The translations under genes were made by a program, and so were the position numbers. A stretch of 64,000 nucleotides of DNA from Ignavibacteriaceae bacterium. GTDB taxonomy: Bacteria > Bacteroidota > Ignavibacteria > Ignavibacteriales > Ignavibacteriaceae. The notes under the pieces are model-generated. The model was not told the origin of the DNA and did no database searches. It saw nothing but the letters and a program-made list of their open reading frames with translations. This document shows positions 52,069-61,841 of the stretch, in pieces (positions within the stretch are counted from its first letter, which is position 1; every line of letters starts with the position of its first letter). The DNA lies in assembly GCA_023229425.1 (NCBI GenBank), contig JALNZG010000006.1, forward strand, positions 62,001 through 126,000, given 5' to 3'.

Positions 52069-53397
52069 TCAACCTTTCACTGCTTCTCTTCCGATGCTGT
52101 AATAGGTGTAATGTATTTCTTTCATTCTGGACGGATCAAAAATATTTCTTCCGTCAAAGATCACTTTATTCTTCAACTTAGATGAAACCAATTCGAAATC
52201 GGGATTTCTGAACTCATTCCATTCAGTAAAAATGAGAAGTGCATCTGCGTTGTCAAGTGCAGCATATTCATTTTCAGAATAGGTGATTCTTTCTTGCAAA
52301 TAAAACTTTGCCGATTCAACCGCCACCGGATCGTGTGCGGCAACTGTTGCTCCGAGTTTTAACAATTCATTAATAATTACTACCGAAGGAGCTTCGCGCA
52401 TATCGTCGGTATTTGGTTTAAAAGCTAAACCCCAAACGGCAAAATGTTTTCCTTTTATATCATTATTGAAATGAGTGAGAACTTTATTAACCAGTACAAG
52501 TTTCTGAACATTATTTACCTGGTCAACGGCGTTTAATATTTTTAATGGTGATTCGTTTTCCTGCGAAGTTTTTATTAGGGCTTTCACATCTTTCGGAAAG
52601 CAGGAACCACCATAACCGATTCCCGGAAATAAAAATCTTTTGCCGATCCGGTTATCAGTTCCCATACCACGCCGGATCATATCAATATTAGCGCCGACTT
52701 TCTCACAAAAATTTGCTAGTTCATTCATGAAGGTGATGCGCATGGCTAAATATGAATTTGCCGCGTACTTGGTAACTTCAGCGCTTGCGGTATCCATCGC
52801 TAAAATTGGATTACCCTGCCGGACGAACGGTTCGTACAATTCTTTCATCCTTTGCATTGAGTGTTCATTACTTGTACCAATAACAATTCTATCAGGTTTT
52901 AGAAAATCATCTACCGCAAAACCTTCACGCAAAAATTCCGGATTAGAAACAACATCGAAATTCTTAACACCGGCTTTTGCAATTTTAGCAGTAACTCTTT
53001 TTGCTGTTCCAACGGGAACAGTGCTTTTGTTCACGATAATTTTAAAATCTTTGTCATTATTTTCTTTTAAAATTTTCCCAATACTTTCCGCAACTCCCAG
53101 AACATATTGTAAATCGGCAGAACCGTCATCATCTTGAGGTGTAGGCAGACAAAGAAAAATAATTTCAGAATTTATAATTGCATCTTTCAGATTATCGGTA
53201 AAAGCTAATCTCTTCTTGGCAATATTTCTATAGAATATAGTTTCAAGACCAGGTTCATAAATTGTTACCTCGGCATTCTTTAATTTTTTAAGTTTCTCCA
53301 GATGGTTATCAACACAAATAACATTATTCCCCATTTCTGCAAAACATGTACCGGACACAAGACCAACATAACCAGTTCCAATAACAGCAAGATTCAT
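52069..53397 (-). CDS. ugd: UDP-glucose 6-dehydrogenase
   Basis: A 442-residue enzyme oxidising UDP-glucose to UDP-glucuronate for surface polysaccharides. The Rossmann start MNLAVIGTGYVGLVSGTCFAEMG, STVPVGTAKRV, the catalytic cysteine in GIGYGGSCFPKDVKAL near residue 260 and FKPNTDDMREAPS are complete. Length is standard for the UDP-glucose/GDP-mannose dehydrogenase family (about 440). It is the promoter-proximal member of a minus-strand run with the MetX-like and peptidase genes, but that linkage has no obvious functional logic. Confidence 0.95.
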   Translation of the reverse strand: MNLAVIGTGYVGLVSGTCFAEMGNNVICVDNHLEKLKKLKNAEVTIYEPGLETIFYRNIAKKRLAFTDNLKDAIINSEIIFLCLPTPQDDDGSADLQYVLGVAESIGKILKENNDKDFKIIVNKSTVPVGTAKRVTAKIAKAGVKNFDVVSNPEFLREGFAVDDFLKPDRIVIGTSNEHSMQRMKELYEPFVRQGNPILAMDTASAEVTKYAANSYLAMRITFMNELANFCEKVGANIDMIRRGMGTDNRIGKRFLFPGIGYGGSCFPKDVKALIKTSQENESPLKILNAVDQVNNVQKLVLVNKVLTHFNNDIKGKHFAVWGLAFKPNTDDMREAPSVVIINELLKLGATVAAHDPVAVESAKFYLQERITYSENEYAALDNADALLIFTEWNEFRNPDFELVSSKLKNKVIFDGRNIFDPSRMKEIHYTYYSIGREAVKG

Positions 53398-53580
53398 CTA
53401 ACACTCCAAATATTTCGTAATGATTATAACTGAACTAATTAAAATTAACTAATTTTTATTCGATAAGGAAAAGAGTGCAGATTTTCAACTTCATTTTCAA
53501 AAAGAATGGATGGTATTTGGTACAAATTCAGTAATTTTAGCAAAAGAAAATCCTAATCTTAACTAACAGAGGAAATAATT

Positions 53581-54546
53581 ATGAGTATTCTTGTTGATAA
53601 AAAAACGCGCTTGGTGGTTCAGGGAATTACCGGCGGAGAAGGTTCTTTTCACGCAAAACAAATGATCGAATATAAAACAAAAGTTGTTGCCGGAGTGACA
53701 CCTGGTAAAGGCGGAACTAAGTTTGATGATACCGACATTCCAATTTTTAATACCGTAGCCGAAGCCGTAAAAATTGCGAAAGCAAACACTTCAGTTATTT
53801 TTGTTCCCCCGGCATTCGCCGCGGATGCTATTTTAGAGGCTGCAAACAGCGGAATAAAAGTTATCATTTGTATTACGGAAGGAATTCCTGCAAAAGATAT
53901 GACGATTGCTTACAATGCAATTAAAAATAAAGATGTTGTTTTAATTGGTCCAAATTGCCCAGGTGTAATTTCTCCCGGACAAGCTAAAGTCGGTATTATG
54001 CCCGGCTTTATTCATAAGCAAGGAAAGATCGGCGTTGTCTCACGCAGTGGAACTTTAACTTATGAAGCTGTAAAACAATTAACCGATTTAGGCATTGGTC
54101 AATCAACCTGTGTTGGAATCGGTGGTGATCCGATTATCGGATCGCAGTTTATTAACATCATCAAAATGTTTAATGCTGATCCGGGAACAGAAGGAATTGT
54201 TATGATCGGAGAGATTGGCGGAAGCGCTGAAGAAGATGCCGCAGCATTCATCAAAAAGAATGTGCAGAAACCGGTCGTAGGATTTATTGCCGGAAGAACC
54301 GCTCCTCCGGGAAGAAGAATGGGACATGCCGGTGCAATCATTTCCGGCGGGAAAGGAACTGCCTCTGAAAAAATGTTAGCGATGAAAAAAGCCGGAATTA
54401 AAGTTGTTGAAAGTCCTGCCGAAATTGGAATTACCATGAAAAATGCTTTAGTTGAATTTTACGGTGATAAGAAACCATCTAAAAAAACTGTTGTGAAAGC
54501 TGCCGTAAAGAAAAAAGTTGTTGCAAAGAAAACAACTAAAAAATAA
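53581..54546 (+). CDS. sucD: Succinyl-CoA ligase alpha subunit with lysine-rich tail
   Basis: A 321-residue alpha subunit of succinyl-CoA synthetase (TCA cycle). It has VQGITGGEGSFHAKQMIEY, the CoA-binding GPNCPGVISPG block and the phosphohistidine motif GRMGHAGAIISGGKGTASEK near residue 245. The normal fold ends near residue 294 (VEFYGDKKP). The remaining about 26 residues are nearly all Lys, Val, Ala and Thr (KKTVVKAAVKKKVVAKKTTK), a histone H1-like basic tail absent in ordinary SucD. The beta subunit gene sucC is not adjacent. A terminator follows. Confidence 0.94.
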   Translation: MSILVDKKTRLVVQGITGGEGSFHAKQMIEYKTKVVAGVTPGKGGTKFDDTDIPIFNTVAEAVKIAKANTSVIFVPPAFAADAILEAANSGIKVIICITEGIPAKDMTIAYNAIKNKDVVLIGPNCPGVISPGQAKVGIMPGFIHKQGKIGVVSRSGTLTYEAVKQLTDLGIGQSTCVGIGGDPIIGSQFINIIKMFNADPGTEGIVMIGEIGGSAEEDAAAFIKKNVQKPVVGFIAGRTAPPGRRMGHAGAIISGGKGTASEKMLAMKKAGIKVVESPAEIGITMKNALVEFYGDKKPSKKTVVKAAVKKKVVAKKTTKK

Positions 54547-54566
54547 TTTGATTTTTTAATGATAAA

Positions 54567-54602
54567 GCGTCATCTAGATTTAATCCGGATGACGCAATTT
54601 TT
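54567..54602 (+). terminator. Rho-independent terminator after sucD
   Basis: A perfect 8-bp stem GCGTCATC/GATGACGC with a 13-nt loop is followed by AATTTTT. It separates sucD from ndk. Confidence 0.8.
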
Positions 54603-54624
54603 ATGTACAATAAACGGAGAATAA

Positions 54625-55056
54625 ATGACAAACAGAACGTTTGCAATGATTAAACCTGACGCAGTAAAAAATAATCTCATCGGACAAATTATAGCTAAAT
54701 TTACTGAAGCAGGTTTCAAAGTTAAAGCGATGAAAATGACACGACTTACAAAAGAATCGGCTCAAGGATTTTATGAAGTTCATAAGGAAAGACCATTTTA
54801 CAATGACTTAGTTGAATTTATGATTTCCGGTCCCGTGGTAGCTTTAGCTTTAGAAAAAGAAAACGCCGTAGCCGATTACAGAAAACTTATCGGTTCAACT
54901 GATCCGGCTGAAGCTGAGGAAGGAACCATCCGCAAATTATATGCAGAAAACAAAAGTGAAAACGCTGTACACGGCTCTGACTCCGATGAAAATGCAGCAA
55001 TTGAAATTGCACACTTTTTTTCAAGACACGAATTACTAAATAACTATACTGTCTAA
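54625..55056 (+). CDS. ndk: Nucleoside diphosphate kinase
   Basis: A 143-residue NDK, balancing nucleoside triphosphate pools. The start NRTFAMIKPDAVKNNLIGQI and the catalytic histidine in NAVHGSDSDENAAIEIAHFF near residue 118 are canonical. Length is normal. It has no signal peptide. It is transcribed with the NUDIX gene that begins 2 bp after its stop. Confidence 0.96.
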   Translation: MTNRTFAMIKPDAVKNNLIGQIIAKFTEAGFKVKAMKMTRLTKESAQGFYEVHKERPFYNDLVEFMISGPVVALALEKENAVADYRKLIGSTDPAEAEEGTIRKLYAENKSENAVHGSDSDENAAIEIAHFFSRHELLNNYTV

Positions 55057-55058
55057 CA

Positions 55059-55598
55059 TTGCTAAACTGGCAAAAAATCTCATCAGAAACTAAATTCCAA
55101 AATGACCATTGGAGTTACCGGATTGACGAATTTCAATTAGAAAACGGTGAACGTGGAGTTTATCATTACGTTCACACTTTTGGTTCTTCAATGGTTATTC
55201 CAATTTCTTCCAATGGAAAAATTTTGATGGTGAATCAATATCGCTATTTAAATGAACGCGAAAGTATTGAGTTTCCGTGCGGTGGAATGAAAGAAGGAAT
55301 TTCGTACAAAGCCAATGCTATAAAAGAACTTCGCGAAGAAACAGGATATTCTGCTAAAACGATTCTAGAAATAGGAGAATTTGCACCATTTACAGGAGCT
55401 GCAGATGAGATATCAAAAGTCTTTCTCGCAAAAAATTTATTCCTTTCTCCACTTCCGAAAGATGCAACGGAAGAATTTGAATTACTTGAAAAAACTCCAA
55501 AAGAAATTGAAGAACTGATCAATAAAAATATTATTTGGGATGGACTAACATTGGCGGCTTGGGCGCTGGTAAGGAGACATTTTCAAAATGAATTATAA
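55059..55598 (+). CDS. NUDIX hydrolase (ADP-ribose pyrophosphatase type)
   Basis: A 179-residue NUDIX protein with start TTG, since no ATG lies upstream and the LNWQKISSETKFQN start aligns with the family. The NUDIX box is CGGMKEGISYKANAIKELRE followed by ETGY. The central Glu pair is intact, whereas the first Glu of the motif is Ile and the leading Arg is Lys, which are tolerated variants. The layout fits ADP-ribose or nucleoside diphosphate sugar hydrolases. It begins 2 bp after ndk and its end overlaps the NamZ-like gene by 11 bp, so the three are cotranscribed. Confidence 0.85.
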   Translation: MLNWQKISSETKFQNDHWSYRIDEFQLENGERGVYHYVHTFGSSMVIPISSNGKILMVNQYRYLNERESIEFPCGGMKEGISYKANAIKELREETGYSAKTILEIGEFAPFTGAADEISKVFLAKNLFLSPLPKDATEEFELLEKTPKEIEELINKNIIWDGLTLAAWALVRRHFQNEL

Positions 55599-56829
55599 AT
55601 TTGTTCTCATCGCACTTTTTCTTCTGCAAACTATTTACTGCCAAACGAATAAAATCAATATTGCAACGGGAGCCGATCTGCTTCTTTCTGAAAATATTGA
55701 TTTAGTTGAAGGAAGAAACATTGCAATCGTTACAAACCACACTGCTGTTTTATCAAACGGAACACATCTTATAGATGCACTTTATTCATCAGAATTTAGA
55801 ATCAAAATTGTTGCGTTGTTTGGACCAGAGCACGGAATACGCGGGCAGGTGCAAGCGGGAGAAAAAATTGAAAATCTTATTGATGAGAAGACTCAAGTTC
55901 CAATATATTCTCTCTACGGAAAAGATAAAAAACCAACTAAAGAAATGTTGAAAGGTGTCGATGTTTTACTCTTCGATATGCAGGATGTCGGAGCTCGTTT
56001 TTACACATATATTTCTACTCTTTATTATGCGTTGCAAGCGGCGGCTGAAAATAATATTCCGATTGTCGTATTAGACAGACCAAATCCAATCAGCGGTAAT
56101 TATGTTGATGGACCTATTCGACAAGATTCTTTAAGTTCGTTTGTAGGAATTGCTCCAATACCCATTGCTCATGGAATGACTTTTGGCGAATTGGCAAATT
56201 ATTTTAACGATGAAAATCTTTTGGGAAATAATTTGCACGCGACACTTGAGGTCTTGAAGATGAAAAACTGGAAGAGGAATTATTTCTTCGACGATCTGAA
56301 TCTTCCATGGATAAAACCATCTCCAAACATTACGGATTTGCAAACTGCAATTCTTTATCCCGGAACTTGTCTTATTGAAGGAACAAATGTATCTGAAGGA
56401 AGAGGAACCACTCAACCGTTTTTAACTATCGGAGCGCCGTTTATAAAAGCAAAGAAATTGGTTGATGCGTTGCATAAGTTCAAATTTATAGGGTTAACAT
56501 TCACTGAAACTTCATTTACACCTAAAGATGCACCAAATGTTTCCGTAAATCCCAAGCATAAGGGAAAATTATGCCGTGGTATTACAATAAAAGTAATTGA
56601 CAAAAGAAAAGTTGAATCTATTAAGTTTGGAATTGCTTTACTTTCCGTTTTACATAAACAATACCCAACAGAATTTTCGTTTAAAGATAAAACTTTCGAT
56701 CTCCTTTCCGGCGATTCAAAAATAAGAGAGCAGATTTTAAAAAATATTTCTCCGGATAAGATTTTCAAATCTTATCAAGAAAAACTGAACAACTTCAAAG
56801 AAAAAAGAAAAAAATATTTACTTTATTAA
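55588..56829 (+). CDS. DUF1343/NamZ-like exo-beta-N-acetylmuramidase
   Basis: A 413-residue exported protein with a signal peptide (MNYKFVLIALFLLQTIYC). The DUF1343 domain is clear: IAIVTNHTAVLSNGTHLID, ALFGPEHGIRGQVQAGEKIE, LLFDMQDVGARFYTYIST, IVVLDRPNPISGNYVDGP and LEGTNVSEGRGTTQPF. NamZ enzymes release N-acetylmuramate from peptidoglycan fragments, and many Bacteroidota carry one. The muropeptide-recycling partners are not nearby. It overlaps the NUDIX gene by 11 bp. Lipidation is uncertain (the signal ends IYCQT). Confidence 0.9.
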   Translation: MNYKFVLIALFLLQTIYCQTNKINIATGADLLLSENIDLVEGRNIAIVTNHTAVLSNGTHLIDALYSSEFRIKIVALFGPEHGIRGQVQAGEKIENLIDEKTQVPIYSLYGKDKKPTKEMLKGVDVLLFDMQDVGARFYTYISTLYYALQAAAENNIPIVVLDRPNPISGNYVDGPIRQDSLSSFVGIAPIPIAHGMTFGELANYFNDENLLGNNLHATLEVLKMKNWKRNYFFDDLNLPWIKPSPNITDLQTAILYPGTCLIEGTNVSEGRGTTQPFLTIGAPFIKAKKLVDALHKFKFIGLTFTETSFTPKDAPNVSVNPKHKGKLCRGITIKVIDKRKVESIKFGIALLSVLHKQYPTEFSFKDKTFDLLSGDSKIREQILKNISPDKIFKSYQEKLNNFKEKRKKYLLY

Positions 56830-56838
56830 AGGATAAAA

Positions 56839-57885
56839 ATGAAAAAACTACTTGTGCTAACTTTACTTCTCCTTCCCTTTCTTGTCGGATGTAATAAAAC
56901 TGAAGAGCCGAAAAAAGAAGAAAACAAATTCTCTACCGCATTTGATTCTTCGGATATCAAAACTGTTCCGATTTCCGACGGCGCTTTTTCTTCCGTTGAT
57001 TTAAAATATTCACTTAAAAAAGGTTCTGAATACAACTACCGTTTAACCAGCATTACCAACGATGATCAGTCGATTTTGGCTGACACTTCCGTCTCTCAAA
57101 AAATTAAACAAGCCCTTACTTATTTATTAAAACTTGCGGTAAAAGACGTTGACAAAGACGGTGTAATGGAAATTGAATTTACTTTTTCTTCAGTTAAACT
57201 TGATGCTTCGGGAAATGGAAAAACTTTCTCTTATCAATCAGGCAATAAATTAACGGCTGATGAAAAATTAAGATATGCCGACTATGAGGCGATCATCAAT
57301 AATCCCTTCACGGCAAGAGTTGCGCCGAAAGGTGAAATTCTCGAATTTTTTAGAACCGATAGAATTGCGACTAAAATTTTGGAATTAAAAGGTTTAAAAG
57401 ATTCCGTTTCTTTGGAAGAAAAGAAAATGCTGCAGGAACAAATCTCGGAAGGAGCCTTGCGCCCACTGCTTACGCAGGTCTTTAGAAAATTGCCGGATCA
57501 ACAAGTGAAAAAAGATTCTGTCTGGTCGCTTACAAATCCACCGGCACAACTTCCGTTTTTTGAGATGTCTAACACTATAAAATTCAAAATAATCGGTTTT
57601 GAAAAATATAACGAAAGCAACCTGGCTGTTATTGATGCGGGATTATCTTCGCAATACAAAATTTCGGAGAGAGCAAAACAGGCAAAAGTAACGGTGAAAT
57701 CTCCGTCATACACCGGTGAAGGAAAAATTTATTTTAACTTGTCGAAAGGATTAGTCGAAAGATCAAAGACTAATTTGTATCTGACTATTGAGATGAGTAT
57801 GCAAGCCCCTTCGAGAACCGGCGGAATGCAGAAAGTAACCCAAAGACAATACACGAAGACTACTAACATTTTAGAACTTTTGTAA
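56839..57885 (+). CDS. Lipoprotein, DUF6263-like
   Basis: A 348-residue lipoprotein with a perfect lipobox (MKKLLVLTLLLLPFLVGC). The mature protein has LKYSLKKGSEYNYRLTSITN, an extended beta-rich region, LRPLLTQVFRKLPDQQVKKD and KGLVERSKTNLYLTIEMSMQ. These resemble DUF6263-type lipoproteins that often sit at the end of envelope operons, but I am not certain of the family. It is 9 bp after the NamZ-like gene and followed by a terminator, so it is the last gene of the ndk operon. The function is unknown. Confidence 0.6.
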   Translation: MKKLLVLTLLLLPFLVGCNKTEEPKKEENKFSTAFDSSDIKTVPISDGAFSSVDLKYSLKKGSEYNYRLTSITNDDQSILADTSVSQKIKQALTYLLKLAVKDVDKDGVMEIEFTFSSVKLDASGNGKTFSYQSGNKLTADEKLRYADYEAIINNPFTARVAPKGEILEFFRTDRIATKILELKGLKDSVSLEEKKMLQEQISEGALRPLLTQVFRKLPDQQVKKDSVWSLTNPPAQLPFFEMSNTIKFKIIGFEKYNESNLAVIDAGLSSQYKISERAKQAKVTVKSPSYTGEGKIYFNLSKGLVERSKTNLYLTIEMSMQAPSRTGGMQKVTQRQYTKTTNILELL

Positions 57886-57912
57886 TTAACAAAGTTTCAA
57901 ACATAGAAAACA

Positions 57913-57939
57913 AAAGCCTAAGTTGTACGCTTAGGCTTT
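57913..57939. terminator. Shared terminator between convergent lipoprotein and M3 peptidase genes
   Basis: AAAGCCTAAG-ttgtacg-CTTAGGCTTT forms a perfect 10-bp stem, with A-rich and T-rich flanks usable on both strands. Confidence 0.75.
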
Positions 57940-57964
57940 CTTGTTATTCAACTTCCGCGGCTTT

Positions 57965-60067
57965 TTATTTTAATCCCCTCTTGTCCAATAATGCATCAAT
58001 CTTTGGTTCTCTTCCTCTAAACTGTTTGTATAGAACCATAGGATCATCGCTTCCGGCTTTCTCTAAAAGATTTCTGAATGCCTTGGCAGTAGTTTTATTA
58101 AATACATCATTTTTTTCTTTGAATGCAGCAAAGGCATCCGCATCTAAAACCGCTGCCCAAACATATCCATAATACCCGGCGGCATAGCCGTCATCTGCAA
58201 AAATGTGCTGGAAATTTGTACTCTGATAGCGCGATTCAATTTCATGAATCAATCCATGTTTAGATAATGATTCCTTTTCAAATTTAGGAACATCCCGTTC
58301 ATTTGTATCTGAAATGGTATGCCAATCCATATCAAGAAGTGATGCCGCTAAATATTCAACGGTTTCAAATCCTTGATTGAACTGTCCGGCATTAACAATT
58401 TTTTTGATCAGTTCTTCCGGTATTGGTTTTCCCGTTTTATAATGCTTTGCATACATTTTTAAGACTACCGGATCAGACGCCCAATTCTCCATTACCTGAG
58501 ACGGCAATTCAACAAAGTCAACCGGAACTCTTTTACCGGATGGATAAATTGAAGTTGCGATCAAATAATGAAGCGCATGACCGAACTCGTGGAATAATGT
58601 ATTAACGTCATCAAAACTTAATAGCGCAGGTTTATCTTTAGTAGGTTTTGTAAAATTTCCAACGTTATAAATTACCGGGGAAATATACTTTCCTTCTATA
58701 TTTGACTGGTTTGTGAATTCACTCATCCACGCGCCGCTTCGTTTACTATCTCGCGGGAAATAATCGGTGTATAAAATGCCAAGATGTTTTCCATTTGCTT
58801 CCAGCACTTCAAAAACTTTTACATCGGGATGATAAACCTGGATATTTTTTTTCTCAACGAATTTTAGTCCGTACAGCTTTGTAGCAACTCCAAACGCTCC
58901 GTCAACTATATTTTCAAGTTTAAAATAAGGACGAAGCATCTCACCGTCGAGAGCATATTTTTCCTTTCTAACTTTTTCAGAATAGTACCACCAATCCCAT
59001 GACTGTAGCTTAAAATTTCCTTCTTCTTTGTCAATAATCTTCTGCATGTCGGCAACTTCTAATCCGGCTTTGTGTAAAGCGGGTTTCCATAAATCATTTA
59101 AGAATTTGTAAACATTTTCGGGATTCTTAGACATGTTGATCTCTAATTTAAAATCGGCATAAGTTTTATATCCCAATAAAACAGCTTTCTCAACGCGCAA
59201 AGATGCCATTTTTGTTAGAATCTTTTTTGTGTCTAATTCATTATTACTATTTCCGCGGTTTAAATAAGCTTTAAATAATTTCTCTCTCAGATTTCTTTTT
59301 TCAGAATATTGAAGGAAAGGAGTCCAGCTTGGTCTTTGCAAGGTGAAAACCCATTTGCCTTCGAGTTCTTTTCCTTTAGCGGTTTCGGCTGCGCCTTGAA
59401 TTACTCCTTCGGGTAAACCGGCGAGGTCTTCTTTATTATCTATCACTAACCCAACGGCATTGGTTTCTTTCAAAATGTTTTCCGCAAACTTTACACCGAG
59501 AAGAGAGAGTTCTTCATTTATCTTTTTAAATCTTTCTTTATCTACTTTATTAAGATTAGCTCCACCACGGACAAAATCCTTAAAATAGTTTTCAAGCACA
59601 ACTTTTTGTTCTGTAGTAAGATTGAGTTTCTCTTTTTCTAGATAGATACTCTTTACCCGGTCGAAGAATTTTTCATTCAGATAAATCTCATCAAAATGTT
59701 TAGATATCATTGGTGCAGTTTTTTGAGCAATTGCTTGAATCTCAGCATTGGTGTTCGCACCGTTTAAGGCATTAAAGACGTTATTAACCTTTGTGAAAAG
59801 CTTTCCGCTTTTTTCAAACGCTTCAACAGTGTTTTTGAAAGTCGGTTTTTCTGTGTTGTTAATTATTTCTTCAACCTCAGCCAACTGACGTTTCATCCCT
59901 TCATCATAAGCGGGCATGAAATGTTCATTTTTGATCTCGTTGAAAGGAGGTGTTCCGAATGGAGTTTTCCATTCTTGGAAAAAAGGATTGTTCATTTTAT
60001 TTTTATCCGATTGCATAGTAAATGCGCAGAGTATTGTAAATAGGAAAACACTTAAAATTATTTTCAT
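57965..60067 (-). CDS. M3-family oligopeptidase (Dcp/oligopeptidase A type), exported
   Basis: A 700-residue metallopeptidase. The zinc site TLFHEFGHALHYL lies at about residue 490, with the downstream FVELPSQVMENWA Glu, both typical of the M3 family. The FARYDG-equivalent region and YDEGMKRQLAEVEEI start resemble peptidyl-dipeptidase Dcp. A signal-like N-terminus (MKIILSVFLFTILCAFTMQS) indicates a periplasmic enzyme. Dcp proteins remove C-terminal dipeptides. Length matches (about 680-700). It is convergent with the lipoprotein gene and shares its terminator. Confidence 0.92.
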   Translation of the reverse strand: MKIILSVFLFTILCAFTMQSDKNKMNNPFFQEWKTPFGTPPFNEIKNEHFMPAYDEGMKRQLAEVEEIINNTEKPTFKNTVEAFEKSGKLFTKVNNVFNALNGANTNAEIQAIAQKTAPMISKHFDEIYLNEKFFDRVKSIYLEKEKLNLTTEQKVVLENYFKDFVRGGANLNKVDKERFKKINEELSLLGVKFAENILKETNAVGLVIDNKEDLAGLPEGVIQGAAETAKGKELEGKWVFTLQRPSWTPFLQYSEKRNLREKLFKAYLNRGNSNNELDTKKILTKMASLRVEKAVLLGYKTYADFKLEINMSKNPENVYKFLNDLWKPALHKAGLEVADMQKIIDKEEGNFKLQSWDWWYYSEKVRKEKYALDGEMLRPYFKLENIVDGAFGVATKLYGLKFVEKKNIQVYHPDVKVFEVLEANGKHLGILYTDYFPRDSKRSGAWMSEFTNQSNIEGKYISPVIYNVGNFTKPTKDKPALLSFDDVNTLFHEFGHALHYLIATSIYPSGKRVPVDFVELPSQVMENWASDPVVLKMYAKHYKTGKPIPEELIKKIVNAGQFNQGFETVEYLAASLLDMDWHTISDTNERDVPKFEKESLSKHGLIHEIESRYQSTNFQHIFADDGYAAGYYGYVWAAVLDADAFAAFKEKNDVFNKTTAKAFRNLLEKAGSDDPMVLYKQFRGREPKIDALLDKRGLK

Positions 60068-60225
60068 TTGAAAACTCCTTGAATATTAGCATGTATGATG
60101 TAAAAGATGAAAACTTTTGTTTATATAGTTTGCAAAAATATTGTGCGAAAAACCGTGAGAATATTTTCTTGAGTTCCGGCTCTATCATGTTATGATTTTA
60201 TGAACCGGATAAGCTAAATCTTATT

Positions 60226-61545
60226 TTAAACTTTCTGAACGATAATTCTCATTCCCTCAACTTTAATAACTTTTATTTGTGACCCTCTTTCTATAAAATC
60301 TCCGGCGGTAACTACATCGTAACGTTCACCCTTTATTATTGCAGTTCCGGCGGGACGAAGCGTGGTAAAGGCTTCACCCGTTTCACCTAAAAGATTATAA
60401 TAAGATGGATGAGAGATAAAACCATCATGCGCAGCGTTCTCGTTTGATAAAATCAATCTATTAAATGTAGTGGTCTTGGGAAGATATTTCACCAACAAGA
60501 ACATAATCACGACTGAAGAAAAAACGGCTGTTCCAAGTTGAATGATTGCGGTGAAAAGGATGTTCGAATCAAAATAAAATTCTGCATTAAAAAGTGAAAA
60601 GAATATCGAGCCGATAACCAATAATATTCCGGCTATACCAGTAACTCCAAAGCCGGGGATGACAAATATTTCTACGATCAATAAAATTATTCCGATAACA
60701 AATAATAAAATTTGAAATATTGAAGCGATCTGTAAGATGAATGACGAACCGAAAAAGAGAGCCAATGCAATAAGTGAGACAGTCCCGGCAAAACCCCAGC
60801 CGGGTGTTTTAATTTCGGTGTAAAGACCGACCAATCCGATCATGATCAGTAAAGAAGAGACAATAGGATTATTAAGGAAGCTGACGAATTCTTCAGCCCA
60901 ATTTGCTTTTGCTTCAATAATAACGGCGTTATGAATATCAAAAGCGGCTAACACTTTTGAAATGTTTTCAACTGTGGTATCGGAGATTTGATATTTTAAT
61001 GCCTCTGCTGAGGTTAAAGTTACTAGCGTAGTGCTGTCGTCAACACCGAGAATTACAACCCGTTCATCAACCATCGCTTCGGCTATATCTGTTCTTCTTC
61101 CGTTTTTTTCTGCGGTGGAACGCATTTCCGAACGCATATATGATTGATATTTCTCCGATTGCTTCTGTCCCGTTTGATCAACAACCGTAGTTGCGCCGAT
61201 TGAACTTCCGGGAGCCATAGCAATTTTTTTACATGACAGAGTTATTAATGCACCGGCAGAAATTGCACGGTTTTTTACAAAGGCGATTGTTAAAACTTTG
61301 CTTTCCAGAATTGCGTCTTTTATTTGTGTAGCTGCATCAACTCTACCGCCAAATGTGTTTATCTCAAAAACGATCGCTTGCGCGTTTTGAGATTCCGCAT
61401 CGGAAATTACTCTTCTTACAAAAGGAGCTAATCCCAGATCAATCTCCCCTTCAATTTTTGCATGAAAAACTTTTTGCGCGCTTGTGAATGCAGATAACGT
61501 TACAAAGAGTAAACAAAAGGCATATAATAATTTTTTCATTTTCAA
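60226..61545 (-). CDS. NfeD-family membrane-bound ClpP-class serine protease
   Basis: A 439-residue full-length NfeD (NfeD1b type). The signal peptide is LLYAFCLLFVTLSAFTSA. The ClpP-like domain shows IVFEINTFGGRVDAATQIKD, the catalytic Ser in NRAISAGALITLSCKKIAMA and the Lys region KYQSYMRSEMRSTAEKNGR. Four transmembrane helices follow (IVSSLLIMIGLVGLYTEIKT onward), and a C-terminal OB-fold beta domain (GETGEAFTTLRPAGTAIIKG). NfeD proteins usually operate with a stomatin partner at lipid microdomains. No stomatin gene is adjacent here. Confidence 0.9.
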   Translation of the reverse strand: MKMKKLLYAFCLLFVTLSAFTSAQKVFHAKIEGEIDLGLAPFVRRVISDAESQNAQAIVFEINTFGGRVDAATQIKDAILESKVLTIAFVKNRAISAGALITLSCKKIAMAPGSSIGATTVVDQTGQKQSEKYQSYMRSEMRSTAEKNGRRTDIAEAMVDERVVILGVDDSTTLVTLTSAEALKYQISDTTVENISKVLAAFDIHNAVIIEAKANWAEEFVSFLNNPIVSSLLIMIGLVGLYTEIKTPGWGFAGTVSLIALALFFGSSFILQIASIFQILLFVIGIILLIVEIFVIPGFGVTGIAGILLVIGSIFFSLFNAEFYFDSNILFTAIIQLGTAVFSSVVIMFLLVKYLPKTTTFNRLILSNENAAHDGFISHPSYYNLLGETGEAFTTLRPAGTAIIKGERYDVVTAGDFIERGSQIKVIKVEGMRIIVQKV

Positions 61546-61841
61546 CCTGACTAAAATTCAATGTTATTTTCATTGGAAATATACAAAGAGTTCCTGAAAA
61601 AAATTTAGTGCCCCTGACAAGCATGGCGTGCTTTGTGTCTTGAAGGCAAAGTCATCTCGCCACAAAGTCACGAAAAAACGAAGGGCAGCAACAGAAGAAA
61701 AAAATATTTTTGGCTGCCAGGAGATTGTAGAATCTCATTTTCATTATATTTAGCCGTAAGAATATTTTTTATAGAAATTTAATAAACAAAGATTGTGTTA
61801 ATAAAAAAGGTACTAAGGTTAAAACCAATTAAGATAAAATT

